Part shown: piece after piece, positions 31,265-39,412 of the stretch
Numbering within the stretch: the first letter of the stretch is position 1
Layout of the letters: the number at the start of each line of letters is the position of its first letter
Virus record (IMG/VR): IMGVR_UViG_3300028073_000008
Location: 1-64,000 of that record
Reading direction: 5' to 3' (one strand)
Source: a virus
DNA length: 64,000 nt
Notes under the pieces: model-generated
Told to the model about the DNA's origin: nothing
The model's input: only the letters and a program-made list of their open reading frames with translations
Database searches by the model: none
Translations under genes and position numbers: made by a program

Positions 31265-31741
31265 ATGAAAAAGGCACTATTAATGGTACCAGTACTGGCT
31301 GCGTTGACAGCTTGTTCCACCATGAAAGAAATCGAAGAACGCAAGACTTATGCCCAACCGAGTTGGTATTCCGACTGCGCACAAGAAGGTGTCAAAGGTT
31401 GGTTCTGGTGGTCTAAAGATTATGTCTATGCCTGTGGTGCTGGCGAATCAACATTTTCGCAGGCAGCAGAAGAACAGATGGACGCTATCGCGATGAATAA
31501 CTTTGCCAAGCGTATCAACGGCACAGTTAATTCCGAAACTGTTATCGATATCAAAGACGACAAGAAAACTACTCGTACTATGATTAGTTACAAAGTCGAT
31601 AATACAGCCATCCGCAAACACGTTAAGACTGAAAAAGGTCATTTCACTATGAATGGACGTCATTACACGTTTGTTCGTTTAGAAATGCCCAAGGATACAT
31701 TCGAACAATTGGTCACCGAAGCTAAAGCCAAAGGCCAATAA
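31265..31741 (+). CDS. Outer-membrane lipoprotein, LPP20-like (158 aa)
   Basis: MKKALLMVPVLAALTAC ends in a lipobox (LTAC), so Cys17 is the predicted lipidated residue. The mature part (GAGESTFSQAAEEQMDAIAM, then NNFAKRI) resembles LPP20-type lipoproteins with a swapped-hairpin domain. It probably sits at the outer-membrane inner face. Its stop overlaps the next start. Confidence 0.7.
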   Translation: MKKALLMVPVLAALTACSTMKEIEERKTYAQPSWYSDCAQEGVKGWFWWSKDYVYACGAGESTFSQAAEEQMDAIAMNNFAKRINGTVNSETVIDIKDDKKTTRTMISYKVDNTAIRKHVKTEKGHFTMNGRHYTFVRLEMPKDTFEQLVTEAKAKGQ

Positions 31742-32112
31742 TGAATCCTTATCGATTGAAAGAGATCTTTTGGGTGGTGATCGCACTACTCTATTGTATT
31801 CTATTTCTGATCCTTGGGGGTTGTTCTTCGGTACCTCAATCAAAGATGTCTCCGGCTATGGCGGAACCTCAGTTTTGTTATACCAAAAAAACTATAGAGG
31901 TACAAGACGATGAACAAGTGTCAAGTCGGACTGTAGTAGAATGCGATGACGATCGAGTTGGCAGAGTGGCTATCAAGCGAGCTGGGTTGGCACAGAATTG
32001 TGGTGTTTATAACTATTGGATGAAACGCGGAAATGACATTGTTTGGAAAAAAGGCGTCAGTTGTTTCAAGCCTGATGGTACTTGGGAAATTATTGATACT
32101 GACTTTCGCTAG
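31741..32112 (+). CDS. Putative lipoprotein (123 aa)
   Basis: TAATG overlap with the previous gene. A long signal (MNPYRLKEIFWVVIALLYCI, then LFLILGGCSS) ends in LGGC, compatible with a lipobox. The mature domain is small with three further Cys. No family recognised. It is part of a run of three secreted proteins (31265-32455), implying envelope modification. Confidence 0.55.
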   Translation: MNPYRLKEIFWVVIALLYCILFLILGGCSSVPQSKMSPAMAEPQFCYTKKTIEVQDDEQVSSRTVVECDDDRVGRVAIKRAGLAQNCGVYNYWMKRGNDIVWKKGVSCFKPDGTWEIIDTDFR

Positions 32113-32455
32113 TTCAACTGCGTTGGCTGGTGAACCGTTCAAGTATGATTCTACCCTAGTAAACAGGCCAGCTGATCTTTCATTTGGTTGGTTTAAAAAA
32201 CTGGATGAAGATCAAGAAACGGCCTATGTTTCATCTATGGTACATGCCTTGATGTATGCGGATAACGGTCAAAGAGTAGAATGGTATAAAAACGGTGCTT
32301 ATGGGTTTGCTGTGCCAGTTTATACTAAATCTACAGGGGGTGGCTATTGTAGGCGCATACAGGCCTATGTATATGCTTTTAATCAGGAAAGGCAATTTAG
32401 CGAAACTGCCTGTTATACTAATTTCAACGACAGTTGGAGATGGGTAGTTGAGTAA
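32075..32455 (+). CDS. Secreted protein, 17-kDa surface-antigen-like (126 aa)
   Basis: I chose ATG 32075 because it gives a clean signal peptide (MVLGKLLILTFASSTALA); a longer frame from 32033 adds a non-hydrophobic prefix. The mature part has GQRVEWYKNGAYGFAVPVYT, then GGYCRRIQAYVY and ETACYTNFNDSWRWV, the pattern of the C-terminal half of the 17-kDa outer-membrane surface antigens. It starts inside the preceding gene in another frame. Confidence 0.55.
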   Translation: MVLGKLLILTFASSTALAGEPFKYDSTLVNRPADLSFGWFKKLDEDQETAYVSSMVHALMYADNGQRVEWYKNGAYGFAVPVYTKSTGGGYCRRIQAYVYAFNQERQFSETACYTNFNDSWRWVVE

Positions 32456-32461
32456 TAAATA
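32454..32461 (+). promoter_or_regulatory. Late-type promoter motif AATAAATA
   Basis: It ends 7 nt before ATG 32469, predicting a leaderless or nearly leaderless transcript. No ribosome site is present. Confidence 0.5.
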
Positions 32462-32468
32462 TACAACG

Positions 32469-33800
32469 ATGAAAATAAGAATCACAGATAAAATAATTGC
32501 CTATTTGACTCTATTAAGCGGCCTTAGCATCAGTGCTGTGGCCGTTTATTATTCTGTGGCGGGATTGGTATCTATATTTGCTGCCGCTGCTGTACCTATT
32601 ATGGTCATGGGCATCACACTGGAAGTCAGCAAACTAATAGCCACTGTATGGCTAAAGCAGAATTGGTCTATAGCACCTAAATTAATCAGAGCCTATTTAA
32701 TGATAGCGGTATTCACGCTGATGTTGATTACCTCTATGGGTATTTTTGGATACCTTTCAAAGGCACATCTTGATCAAGCAGTGCCAACTGGTGACGTAGC
32801 CGCAAAAATTGAACTGATCGACGAAAAGATAAAAACACAAAGAGATAACATCTCTACCGCTCAGGCTGCTATCAGGCAAATGGATAATCAAGTCAACGAG
32901 ATGTTGAGCCGTAGTACCGATAATAAAGGTACAGAACGTGCTGTTCAGATTCGACGTAACCAAGCCAAGGAAAGAGAAAAGCTAGCAGCAGATATTGGTA
33001 GAGCCCAAACAGAAATAGCCAAGCTCAACGAAGAACGAGCTCCTATAGCCAAAGAGCTTCGCAAAGTAGAAGCCGAAGTTGGACCTATCAAATATATTGC
33101 TGCCTTGATATATGATACCAACCCCGGCCCCGAACTGTTAGAAAAAGCAGTACGTTGGGTTATCATATTGATCGTGTTCATCTTCGATCCTTTGGCCGTG
33201 GTGTTGCTACTGGCCAGTCAATACAGCTTCAGTTGGTTTAGAAAACGTGAAGATGAAGAATTTGAACAAGAATTAGAAAAGAAACGAGCAGTCGCAGAAG
33301 CACTAGATAAGAAAGAAGATCTGCCAGTGCCTACGACTATAGTTCCTGTAAACCTAGACAATGAAGATGCCGACAACGATGTTGTAGTTGTTAAAGAAGA
33401 TCATACCCAATCATGGCCTCCAGTTTCTGACAAATGGCCGTTTCCGGTAGCTCAACGTCCGGATGAAGAAAAAGAACCTGAGATTACAGCTGACAGTTTG
33501 AATCCTGTTGACCAATGGAACAAACTGATAGCAGAAGCTGAAAAAGCTGCCGAAGAAGAAAATAAAAAACTAAAAGAAGAAGATCCTATCGAAGAAGAAG
33601 GCGATACCGAAGAACTAGTAAAAGCCAAGACACAGTGGAAACAGGATCATCCCGATGACAGCCTCAAACATCAAAGACAACTGCTAGAGCTTGGTGTTAT
33701 CAAAGTTCTACCTTGGACAGTACCGCCATATTTTGATCCAACTCCTACTGGTTTACAGATCATACCTGACCTCGAAGAAGATCTAAAAAAAAAGATCTGA
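32469..33800 (+). CDS. Conserved T4-like phage membrane protein, short (0-frame) product (443 aa)
   Basis: ATG 32469 is the first sensible start; the upstream TTG has no support. Membrane helices lie near residues 10-60 and 75-100, followed by a coiled coil (residues about 105-205), another membrane helix (WVIILIVFIFDPLAVVLLLA) and a long acidic cytoplasmic tail. The membrane core is familiar from marine T4-like phages, function unknown. The gene ends in LKKKI just after a run of nine A, with a -1 frame open for 106 more codons (see next entries). Confidence 0.7.
   Translation: MKIRITDKIIAYLTLLSGLSISAVAVYYSVAGLVSIFAAAAVPIMVMGITLEVSKLIATVWLKQNWSIAPKLIRAYLMIAVFTLMLITSMGIFGYLSKAHLDQAVPTGDVAAKIELIDEKIKTQRDNISTAQAAIRQMDNQVNEMLSRSTDNKGTERAVQIRRNQAKEREKLAADIGRAQTEIAKLNEERAPIAKELRKVEAEVGPIKYIAALIYDTNPGPELLEKAVRWVIILIVFIFDPLAVVLLLASQYSFSWFRKREDEEFEQELEKKRAVAEALDKKEDLPVPTTIVPVNLDNEDADNDVVVVKEDHTQSWPPVSDKWPFPVAQRPDEEKEPEITADSLNPVDQWNKLIAEAEKAAEEENKKLKEEDPIEEEGDTEELVKAKTQWKQDHPDDSLKHQRQLLELGVIKVLPWTVPPYFDPTPTGLQIIPDLEEDLKKKI
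33788..33794 (+). promoter_or_regulatory. Candidate programmed -1 frameshift site A AAA AAG
   Basis: In the 0 frame the codons are CTA AAA AAA AAG ATC TGA. The heptamer A-AAA-AAG is the same as in E. coli dnaX. A tandem -1 slip continues as GAT CTG ACC TAC with no stop for 106 codons. No clear downstream stimulator is seen; an indel in the nine-A run is the alternative. Confidence 0.5.
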
Positions 33801-34114
33801 CCTACATTGAAAAAATAGGCAAGGATCAAATAACTAAAACTGTTTCTTATGTACAAAATGCCGAGCAAGGTAACAGCACTATATGGGCTAAATTGAACAA
33901 GAACGCCGAAACTGTTCGATTCCAATATCTTAATAATCTATACGGCTATCTAAACAATGACAAGATTGATGCTTACGAATTTCCTGAAGTAGAAGATGAA
34001 GAATATAAACGTATAGTAGGCATGATTATACAATTAAGAAATAGGTTGATTACTCCAGATGATCTCAACAATGACGATCTAGTCACTATCGTAGAAATAT
34101 TAGCCAAGATATGA
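33794..34114 (+). CDS. C-terminal extension reached by -1 frameshift (106 codons)
   Basis: The frame is open from the slippery site to TGA 34112-34114 and has no ATG; the first possible start is TTG 33893. It reads DLTYIEKIGKDQITKTVSYV and ends VTIVEILAKI, a helical, acidic domain. The next gene overlaps its stop as ATGA, which would be odd unless this frame is translated. Joined to the 443-residue product it gives about 548 residues. Confidence 0.5.
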   Translation, partial: DLTYIEKIGKDQITKTVSYVQNAEQGNSTIWAKLNKNAETVRFQYLNNLYGYLNNDKIDAYEFPEVEDEEYKRIVGMIIQLRNRLITPDDLNNDDLVTIVEILAKI

Positions 34115-34479
34115 TTACTATAGTAACACCGCCAGATAACAACCTAGGAGACGAATTTAAGATACTCTTAGTAGGGCTTACCGCGGAACAAACGGATACT
34201 GCTAGCAAAGCACTGTTAGATCACGAAGGTCCAGATATCATAGTCTATATGTGGACACAAGGCGAAACACATTGGCTCTTAGATAAAAAGCTCAAGAGCG
34301 ATCTTATCGTATTCAATGCCGAACACGATGACCAAATAGTAGTGGGATATATGGCTGCTCAATTAAATGCTTATTATTTTGGTAATCTCAGATCTTTGAA
34401 CAGTATTAACAAACGTGTATTATATACACAGTCAGATTTTTCTGATATTCTAAGGAGAACTATTAACTCACATGAGTAA
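34111..34479 (+). CDS. Conserved small phage protein (122 aa)
   Basis: ATGA-coupled to the frameshift extension. The product is alpha/beta (EFKILLVGLTAEQTDTASKA, DIIVYMWTQGETHWLLDKK, DLIVFNAEHDDQIVVGYMAA) and resembles a small flavodoxin/Rossmann-like fold without a recognised binding loop. Cyanophage relatives are likely. Function unknown. Confidence 0.6.
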   Translation: MITIVTPPDNNLGDEFKILLVGLTAEQTDTASKALLDHEGPDIIVYMWTQGETHWLLDKKLKSDLIVFNAEHDDQIVVGYMAAQLNAYYFGNLRSLNSINKRVLYTQSDFSDILRRTINSHE

Positions 34480-34723
34480 ACATTTTAACAACGGCGACTT
34501 TCCTAAGAAAGGTACCAAAGTCTATCTCAGAGAAGGTGAGCCTATCGAACGAGCTTTAAAGAAGCTCAAAAACAAAGTCAATGACGCTAAGATTTTTGAT
34601 GCTCTAAGAGAAAAAGAGCATTACGTGAAACCGTCCGAACGCAGGAAGAAAGCCAAATCGGCTGCTGTGGCAAGATGGAAGAAATTCCTAAAAAGCCAAG
34701 ATCTACCAAAAAGAATGTATTGA
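34472..34723 (+). CDS. rpsU: Ribosomal protein bS21 homologue (83 aa)
   Basis: After a 14-residue N-terminal extension the protein matches bS21: KVYLREGEPIERALKKLKNK, REKEHYVKPSERRKKAKSAA and a C-terminus SQDLPKRMY that resembles the betaproteobacterial form. bS21 sits near the mRNA exit on the 30S subunit and helps initiation. A phage copy can replace the host protein and bias initiation towards phage mRNA. Its stop overlaps the next promoter. Confidence 0.88.
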   Translation: MSKHFNNGDFPKKGTKVYLREGEPIERALKKLKNKVNDAKIFDALREKEHYVKPSERRKKAKSAAVARWKKFLKSQDLPKRMY

Positions 34724-34749
34724 CAAATACTTAAGAAAGGTGTTATAAT
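34720..34749 (+). promoter_or_regulatory. Consensus sigma70 promoter giving a leaderless mRNA
   Basis: TTGACA (34720-34725), an 18-nt spacer and TATAAT (34744-34749). The start codon at 34756 is where transcription should begin, so the mRNA is predicted to be leaderless. Confidence 0.75.
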
Positions 34750-34755
34750 AATATC

Positions 34756-35337
34756 ATGAATACAGATATCATGATAGACCTTGAAACATTGGCCACATCA
34801 CCTGATGCGGCCATTCTCACAATTGGTGCTGTTCGTTTTGATCCATTTGGTATGGATCTTAAAGAGCCCAAGATGGATAGTTTTTATGTCAAGGTTGACA
34901 TAGACACCTGTCACAATATTGGATTGACGACCAGCGATGCTACACTAGATTGGTGGGCATCACAATCCCCAGAAGCACAAGCAGAAGCGTTCGGAGCAGA
35001 AGGTCGCATAGCTATTCACGAAGCTATGAATCAGCTGTATAAATTCTGTTGGGGTGCTAAACGTGTTTGGAGTCACGGTGCTGGCTTCGATGTCGTTATC
35101 TGCGAAAATATCTTTAGAAAGCTCAATAAGGCTATTCCCTGGAACTTTTGGCAGGTACGTGACACACGTACACTTTATGACCTCGGCTTAGAATTCGATA
35201 GGCCGCAGGTACTCAAACATCATGCTCTACATGATGCTTATAGTCAAGCAGTAGGCGTACAAAACATCATCCGTAAATTGCGTGGTTCTACTACCTACGA
35301 CGGACAGATGATACAACCATTCAAAGAGTTCAAATGA
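34756..35337 (+). CDS. DEDD-family 3'-5' exonuclease, DexA/RNase T-like (193 aa)
   Basis: The exonuclease motifs are IMIDLETLA (Asp and Glu, 6-14), WSHGAGFDVVI (Asp, about 113) and HHALHDAYSQA (His and Asp, about 158-168), the order of the DnaQ/RNase T fold. T4 DexA is comparable in role: it degrades DNA 3' to 5'. It probably takes part in host DNA breakdown or repair. It is transcribed from a consensus promoter and lacks a ribosome site. Confidence 0.85.
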   Translation: MNTDIMIDLETLATSPDAAILTIGAVRFDPFGMDLKEPKMDSFYVKVDIDTCHNIGLTTSDATLDWWASQSPEAQAEAFGAEGRIAIHEAMNQLYKFCWGAKRVWSHGAGFDVVICENIFRKLNKAIPWNFWQVRDTRTLYDLGLEFDRPQVLKHHALHDAYSQAVGVQNIIRKLRGSTTYDGQMIQPFKEFK

Positions 35338-35507
35338 AAAAGTTTTTATCTTGGTTCCAGCAACATAGACAGACTATCGGTTATACTATTGGTGCGTTAA
35401 ACGCACTGACAGGAGTAGCCAACATCGCGATAGGTCATTTCTTAGAAGGAATTTTCTGGGTCGTGATCGGGACAGCTATCATCGTAGATACAAAATACTT
35501 CAAATGA
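35334..35507 (+). CDS. Small membrane protein (57 aa)
   Basis: ATG 35334 overlaps the exonuclease stop as ATGA and the frame runs to TGA 35505-35507. The sequence MKKFLSWFQQHRQTIGYTIG then IAIGHFLEGIFWVVIGTAII has two hydrophobic stretches separated by a short loop. Coupling and length support a real gene. Function unknown. Confidence 0.6.
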   Translation: MKKFLSWFQQHRQTIGYTIGALNALTGVANIAIGHFLEGIFWVVIGTAIIVDTKYFK

Positions 35508-35518
35508 TGGGTTGATCG

Positions 35519-36538
35519 ATGAGAATCGAAGACGAAATTAAACTTGATTTCAGCGACGTGCTGATTAGACCAAAACGCAGTACTCTAGCAAGCCGTAAAG
35601 AAGTAGATCTAACTCGCACATACAAATTTAAACACAGTGGGTTTGAATGGACTGGTGTACCGGTTATGGCATCCAACATGGATGGAGTCGGTACTATTGA
35701 GATGGCTCGGGCATTGTACAAGCATCAGCTGTTTACCTGTTTGGTCAAAAGCTACGCAGAAGATGATCTATATGAACTAGCAAGTAAATTTGGCGGAAAC
35801 TATTTTGCTGTTAGCACAGGTACCAGTGACGCCGATTTCAATAAGCTGAAAAGAATCTTAAATTCTTACCCCGAAGTACACTTTATCTGTATAGACATAG
35901 CTAATGGATATAGTGAACATTTTGGTGACTATGTTGCTAGAGTAAGAACAGAATTTCCTAAAGCAACAATTATCGCAGGTAATGTAGTTACCGCTGATAT
36001 GACACAGGAGTTGATTCTACGTGGCGCAGATATTATCAAAGTTGGGATTGGGCCAGGAAGCGTATGTACGACTAGGGTTCAAACTGGTGTTGGGTATCCT
36101 CAGCTTTCCGCTATTATTGAATGTGCTGATGCTGCTCATGGCCTTGGCGGACACATCATTGCTGATGGAGGATGTACCTGTCCTGGAGACATCGCAAAAG
36201 CTTTTGGTGCTGGCGCTGATTTTGTCATGCTTGGCGGTATGCTAGCAGGGCACGATGAGGGCGGTGGCACAGTAGAAAACGATATGGTAACATTTTATGG
36301 AATGAGTTCAGATACTGCTATGAACAAACATCACGGTGGTGTTGCTGAATATCGTAGTAGCGAAGGACGTACAGTTAGTATTCCATATCGCGGAGCAGTA
36401 AAAGACACAGTACTAAATATTCTAGGCGGGTTGCGTAGTACCTGTACATATGTTGGCGCACCCACGCTAAAACAGCTTTCAAAGTGTACTACATTTATTC
36501 GTGTCAGTAGACAAATAAATGATGTATTTCTGAGATAA
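35519..36538 (+). CDS. guaC: GMP reductase / IMPDH-family protein
   Basis: The 339-residue TIM-barrel lacks CBS domains, as in GMP reductase. Key blocks are [25 protein letters not shown] with the catalytic Cys, [35 protein letters not shown] and [14 protein letters not shown]. It converts GMP to IMP with NADPH, shifting purines recovered from host RNA and DNA. Assignment to GMP reductase rather than IMP dehydrogenase rests on the TRxxTG active site and C-terminal STCTYVGA block. Confidence 0.85.
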   Translation: MRIEDEIKLDFSDVLIRPKRSTLASRKEVDLTRTYKFKHSGFEWTGVPVMASNMDGVGTIEMARALYKHQLFTCLVKSYAEDDLYELASKFGGNYFAVSTGTSDADFNKLKRILNSYPEVHFICIDIANGYSEHFGDYVARVRTEFPKATIIAGNVVTADMTQELILRGADIIKVGIGPGSVCTTRVQTGVGYPQLSAIIECADAAHGLGGHIIADGGCTCPGDIAKAFGAGADFVMLGGMLAGHDEGGGTVENDMVTFYGMSSDTAMNKHHGGVAEYRSSEGRTVSIPYRGAVKDTVLNILGGLRSTCTYVGAPTLKQLSKCTTFIRVSRQINDVFLR

Positions 36539-36617
36539 ATAAATTTGTTACGGTGCCCAGGTGGGGCTGTAACAGGGGCAGTTGCCCAAAACTTACTCGC
36601 TTATTAAAGGAGAAAAC
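36534..36617 (+). promoter_or_regulatory. dnaK leader: late promoter, structured RNA element and ribosome site
   Basis: GATAAATA (36534-36541) is followed by an element with outer stem GTTACG/TGTAAC (36547-36552 with 36568-36573), inner stem GCCC/GGGC and loop AGGTG. Next come a GGGC-AGTT-GCCC hairpin (36576-36587) and GCTTATTAAAGGAGAAAAC (36599-36617). The 16-nt core GGTGCCCAGGTGGGGC and the ribosome-site block recur before hsp20. Confidence 0.65.
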
Positions 36618-36618
36618 G

Positions 36619-38508
36619 ATGAGTAAAATCATAGGTATCGATCTAGGTACCACTAATTCATGCGTTGCTATTATCGAAAGCAACATTCCAAAAGTAATCG
36701 AAAACAGCGAGGGTGCTAGAACTACACCGTCTATTATCGCTTATAGTGATGACGAAGTCCTAGTAGGAGCACCAGCTAAACGACAAGCTGTAACAAACCC
36801 TAAAAATACTCTATATGCTGTCAAGCGTTTGATTGGACGCAAGTTCAAAGAAGATGCTGTACAGAAAGATATCGACTTGATGCCGTTTGAGATCATGGAA
36901 TCTAAGAATGGCGATGCTTGGGTAAAGGCTAACGGAAAAGAATTGGCTCCTCCACAAGTATCAGCAGAAGTTCTGCGCAAGATGAAAAAGACCGCAGAAG
37001 ACTATCTCGGTCATGAAGTCACCCAAGCAGTTATTACTGTACCTGCGTACTTCAACGACAGCCAACGCCAAGCTACTAAGGACGCTGGCAAGATCGCAGG
37101 ACTAGAAGTACTGCGTATTATCAATGAACCAACAGCAGCCGCACTGGCCTACGGTGTTGACAAAGCAGACAAGCGTGATCGTAAGATTGCGGTCTACGAC
37201 TTAGGTGGTGGTACATTTGATATTTCAATCATCGAAATCGCTAACGTCGACGGCGACAAGCAAATCGAAGTGTTGTCTACAAACGGTGACACATTCCTGG
37301 GTGGTGAAGACTTTGACCAACGTATCATGGACTACCTAGTAGATGAGTTCAAAAAAGAAAGTGGTATCGATCTCAAGAAAGACACATTGGCGCTACAGCG
37401 TTTGAAAGATTCAGCTGAAAAGGCCAAGATCGAACTGTCTAGCAGTTCACAAACTGAAGTCAACTTGCCATACATCACAGCTGATGCTTCAGGTCCTAAG
37501 CATCTAAATGTCAAGATCACTCGCGCTAAGTTTGAAGCATTAGTTGACGATTTGATCAAACGTTCTCTAGAACCTTGTAAGACCGCTATGAAAGACGCGG
37601 GTGTAAGTGCCAGCGACATTGACGAAGTTATCCTAGTCGGTGGTCAGACACGTATGCCTAAAGTACAAGAAGCAGTTGAGAAACTGTTTGGTAAAGCACC
37701 ACGTAAAGATGTCAATCCAGACGAAGCAGTAGCAGCTGGTGCTGCTATCCAAGGTGCCGTACTAGGTGGCGATCGCACAGACGTTCTATTGCTAGACGTT
37801 ACACCATTGAGTCTTGGTATCGAAACCATGGGCGGTGTGTTTGCTAGATTGATCGACAAGAACACTACTATTCCTACCAAGAAGAGTCAGATCTTTAGCA
37901 CAGCAGAAGATAATCAACCTGCTGTTACTATTAAGGTATATCAAGGCGAACGTGATTTGGTACAATACAATAAGATGTTGGGTGTGTTCAATCTAGAAGG
38001 TATCGCCCCTGCTCCTAGAGGTATTCCGCAGATTGAAGTGACCTTTGATATCGATGCTAATGGTATCATGAACATCGGTGCTAAAGACAAAGGTACTAAC
38101 AAGGAAGCCAAGATCACTATCAAAAGCGATAGCGGTCTAAGCGAATCCGAGATCCAGACGATGATCAAGGAAGCAGAAGAAAACGCCGAGAGCGATAAGA
38201 AACAACGTGAACTTATCGAAGCTCGCAACAGTGCTGAAGCTTTGATTAACTCTACCAAGAAAGATTTGGAAGAACTCAAAGATCAGTTGACAGCTGATGA
38301 TATCACTAAGTTAGAAGAAGCTGTCAAGGCAGCAGAAGACTCATTAGGCTCCGACGATAAAGAAACTATCGGCGAAAAGGTCAATGAAATCTACGCTGCT
38401 TCTAAACCTCTGTTTGACGCCAAAGCCAAGAAAATGGAAGACAGCCAAAAAACAGAGGATAAGAAAGACGATAATGTGGTTGACGCAGAGTTCAAGCAGA
38501 CTACATAA
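36619..38508 (+). CDS. dnaK: Chaperone DnaK (Hsp70)
   Basis: I chose ATG 36619, behind aaaggagaaaacg; the longer frame runs through the leader hairpins. At 629 residues it is full length: [14 protein letters not shown] at the N-terminus, [13 protein letters not shown], the adenosine site [21 protein letters not shown] at the start of the substrate domain, a helical lid and a C-terminal DNVVDAEF-type tail. It uses ATP to hold unfolded proteins and probably assists phage assembly or host stress control. No dnaJ or grpE is seen in the window. Confidence 0.95.
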   Translation: MSKIIGIDLGTTNSCVAIIESNIPKVIENSEGARTTPSIIAYSDDEVLVGAPAKRQAVTNPKNTLYAVKRLIGRKFKEDAVQKDIDLMPFEIMESKNGDAWVKANGKELAPPQVSAEVLRKMKKTAEDYLGHEVTQAVITVPAYFNDSQRQATKDAGKIAGLEVLRIINEPTAAALAYGVDKADKRDRKIAVYDLGGGTFDISIIEIANVDGDKQIEVLSTNGDTFLGGEDFDQRIMDYLVDEFKKESGIDLKKDTLALQRLKDSAEKAKIELSSSSQTEVNLPYITADASGPKHLNVKITRAKFEALVDDLIKRSLEPCKTAMKDAGVSASDIDEVILVGGQTRMPKVQEAVEKLFGKAPRKDVNPDEAVAAGAAIQGAVLGGDRTDVLLLDVTPLSLGIETMGGVFARLIDKNTTIPTKKSQIFSTAEDNQPAVTIKVYQGERDLVQYNKMLGVFNLEGIAPAPRGIPQIEVTFDIDANGIMNIGAKDKGTNKEAKITIKSDSGLSESEIQTMIKEAEENAESDKKQRELIEARNSAEALINSTKKDLEELKDQLTADDITKLEEAVKAAEDSLGSDDKETIGEKVNEIYAASKPLFDAKAKKMEDSQKTEDKKDDNVVDAEFKQTT

Positions 38509-38515
38509 TCGTATA

Positions 38516-38570
38516 GTGCGGTGCCCGGGTGGGGCCGCACATAACGTTCTTGCTTATTAAAGGAGAAAAC
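38516..38570 (+). promoter_or_regulatory. hsp20 leader with the same structured RNA element as dnaK
   Basis: Outer stem GTGCGG/CCGCAC (38516-38521 with 38535-38540) encloses the core GGTGCCCGGGTGGGGC, and GCTTATTAAAGGAGAAAAC follows (38552-38570). Compared with the dnaK leader the outer stem has paired base changes (GTTACG/TGTAAC to GTGCGG/CCGCAC), so pairing is conserved. Confidence 0.65.
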
Positions 38571-38571
38571 T

Positions 38572-39012
38572 ATGAACGCATTAAATAGATTTGACGCAAA
38601 CGCTCTTAATAGGGCTCTAATTGGTTTTGATACAATGTTCGATCAACTCGAACGTCGTTTCGCTAACCAAATCCAAAACAATTATCCACCTCACAATATT
38701 ATCAGGACTGGTGAAAACACCTACGCCATCGAAGTGGCTGTAGCTGGCTTTGCCAAGAATGAAGTTTCAGTCACCATCGAAAATAATGAACTTTCGATCA
38801 AGGGCGAAAAGGTAGATACCGTCGTAGACGAAAATATCCAGTATCTACATCGCGGGCTAGCTAGTCGCGATTTTGTTCGCGTGTTCCCTCTTGCTGAACA
38901 CATCGAAGTTAAAGGTGCCGAAATCAAGGACGGAATTCTCACAGTTAAGTTGGAGCGAATCGTCCCTGAAGAACTGAAACCACGTGTTATCGACGTAGTG
39001 GAAGTCAAGTAA
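38572..39012 (+). CDS. Small heat shock protein Hsp20 (IbpA-type, 146 aa)
   Basis: The alpha-crystallin domain spans about residues 40-135, with YPPHNIIRTGENTYAIEVAV, GEKVDTVVDENIQYLHRGLA, FVRVFPLAEHI and the G-[IV]-L motif DGILTVKLERIVPE. Such proteins hold aggregating proteins for refolding by DnaK, whose gene is just upstream. Hsp20 genes are also common in cyanophages. Confidence 0.93.
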   Translation: MNALNRFDANALNRALIGFDTMFDQLERRFANQIQNNYPPHNIIRTGENTYAIEVAVAGFAKNEVSVTIENNELSIKGEKVDTVVDENIQYLHRGLASRDFVRVFPLAEHIEVKGAEIKDGILTVKLERIVPEELKPRVIDVVEVK

Positions 39013-39023
39013 ATAGTAAAACA

Positions 39024-39045
39024 GAGGGAGGGGAAACTCTCCCTC
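39024..39045 (+). promoter_or_regulatory. Hairpin between hsp20 and clpS
   Basis: GAGGGAG/CTCCCTC (39024-39030 with 39039-39045) has an 8-nt loop and no T run. It is placed 15 nt before ATG 39061 and could stabilise mRNA or moderate translation. Confidence 0.5.
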
Positions 39046-39060
39046 ACCATGGAGCCTAAA

Positions 39061-39360
39061 ATGACAACTGATATTCAAATTGATCAAAAGATTAAAATCG
39101 AAATTTCACCTCCTAAGTACTGGAAAGTGATTTTTCTGAATGACGATCAAACGCCAATGGAATTCGTAATTGACGTTCTAAAAACTATTTTTAGGCACGA
39201 CGAAGGCAAAGCACGTGAACTAACTTTAGAAGTACATGAATCTGGTTCTGCTGTAGCAGGTGTTTATACATATGAAATCGCAGAACACAAAGGTACTGAA
39301 GCTAGTAGAGCTGCTTTAGAAAATGGATTTCCTCTACAGATTCGTGTAGAAGAAGAATAA
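39061..39360 (+). CDS. clpS: ATP-dependent Clp protease adaptor ClpS (99 aa)
   Basis: ATG 39061 has ggag 8 nt upstream, so I prefer it to ATG 39049. The ClpS core is clear: YWKVIFLNDDQTPMEFVIDV, LKTIFRHDEGKARELTLEVH and GVYTYEIAEHK. ClpS delivers N-degron proteins to ClpAP. With the phage ClpP (61616) and the LAA-tagging tmRNA it suggests phage steering of host proteolysis. Confidence 0.9.
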   Translation: MTTDIQIDQKIKIEISPPKYWKVIFLNDDQTPMEFVIDVLKTIFRHDEGKARELTLEVHESGSAVAGVYTYEIAEHKGTEASRAALENGFPLQIRVEEE

Positions 39361-39383
39361 TTTTTCGGCCACCGTCCAGGCTC

Positions 39384-39391
39384 ACTAAATA
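39384..39391 (+). promoter_or_regulatory. Late-type promoter motif ACTAAATA
   Basis: It lies 21 nt before ATG 39413, with aggagacagc as ribosome site. Confidence 0.4.
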
Positions 39392-39412
39392 CCTTGACAT
39401 TTAGGAGACAGC

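Noticed and set aside
32448-32468. Upstream TTG start for the membrane protein at 32469
   Set aside because: It would begin inside the preceding gene and the promoter motif, with no ribosome site; ATG 32469 starts the conserved sequence.
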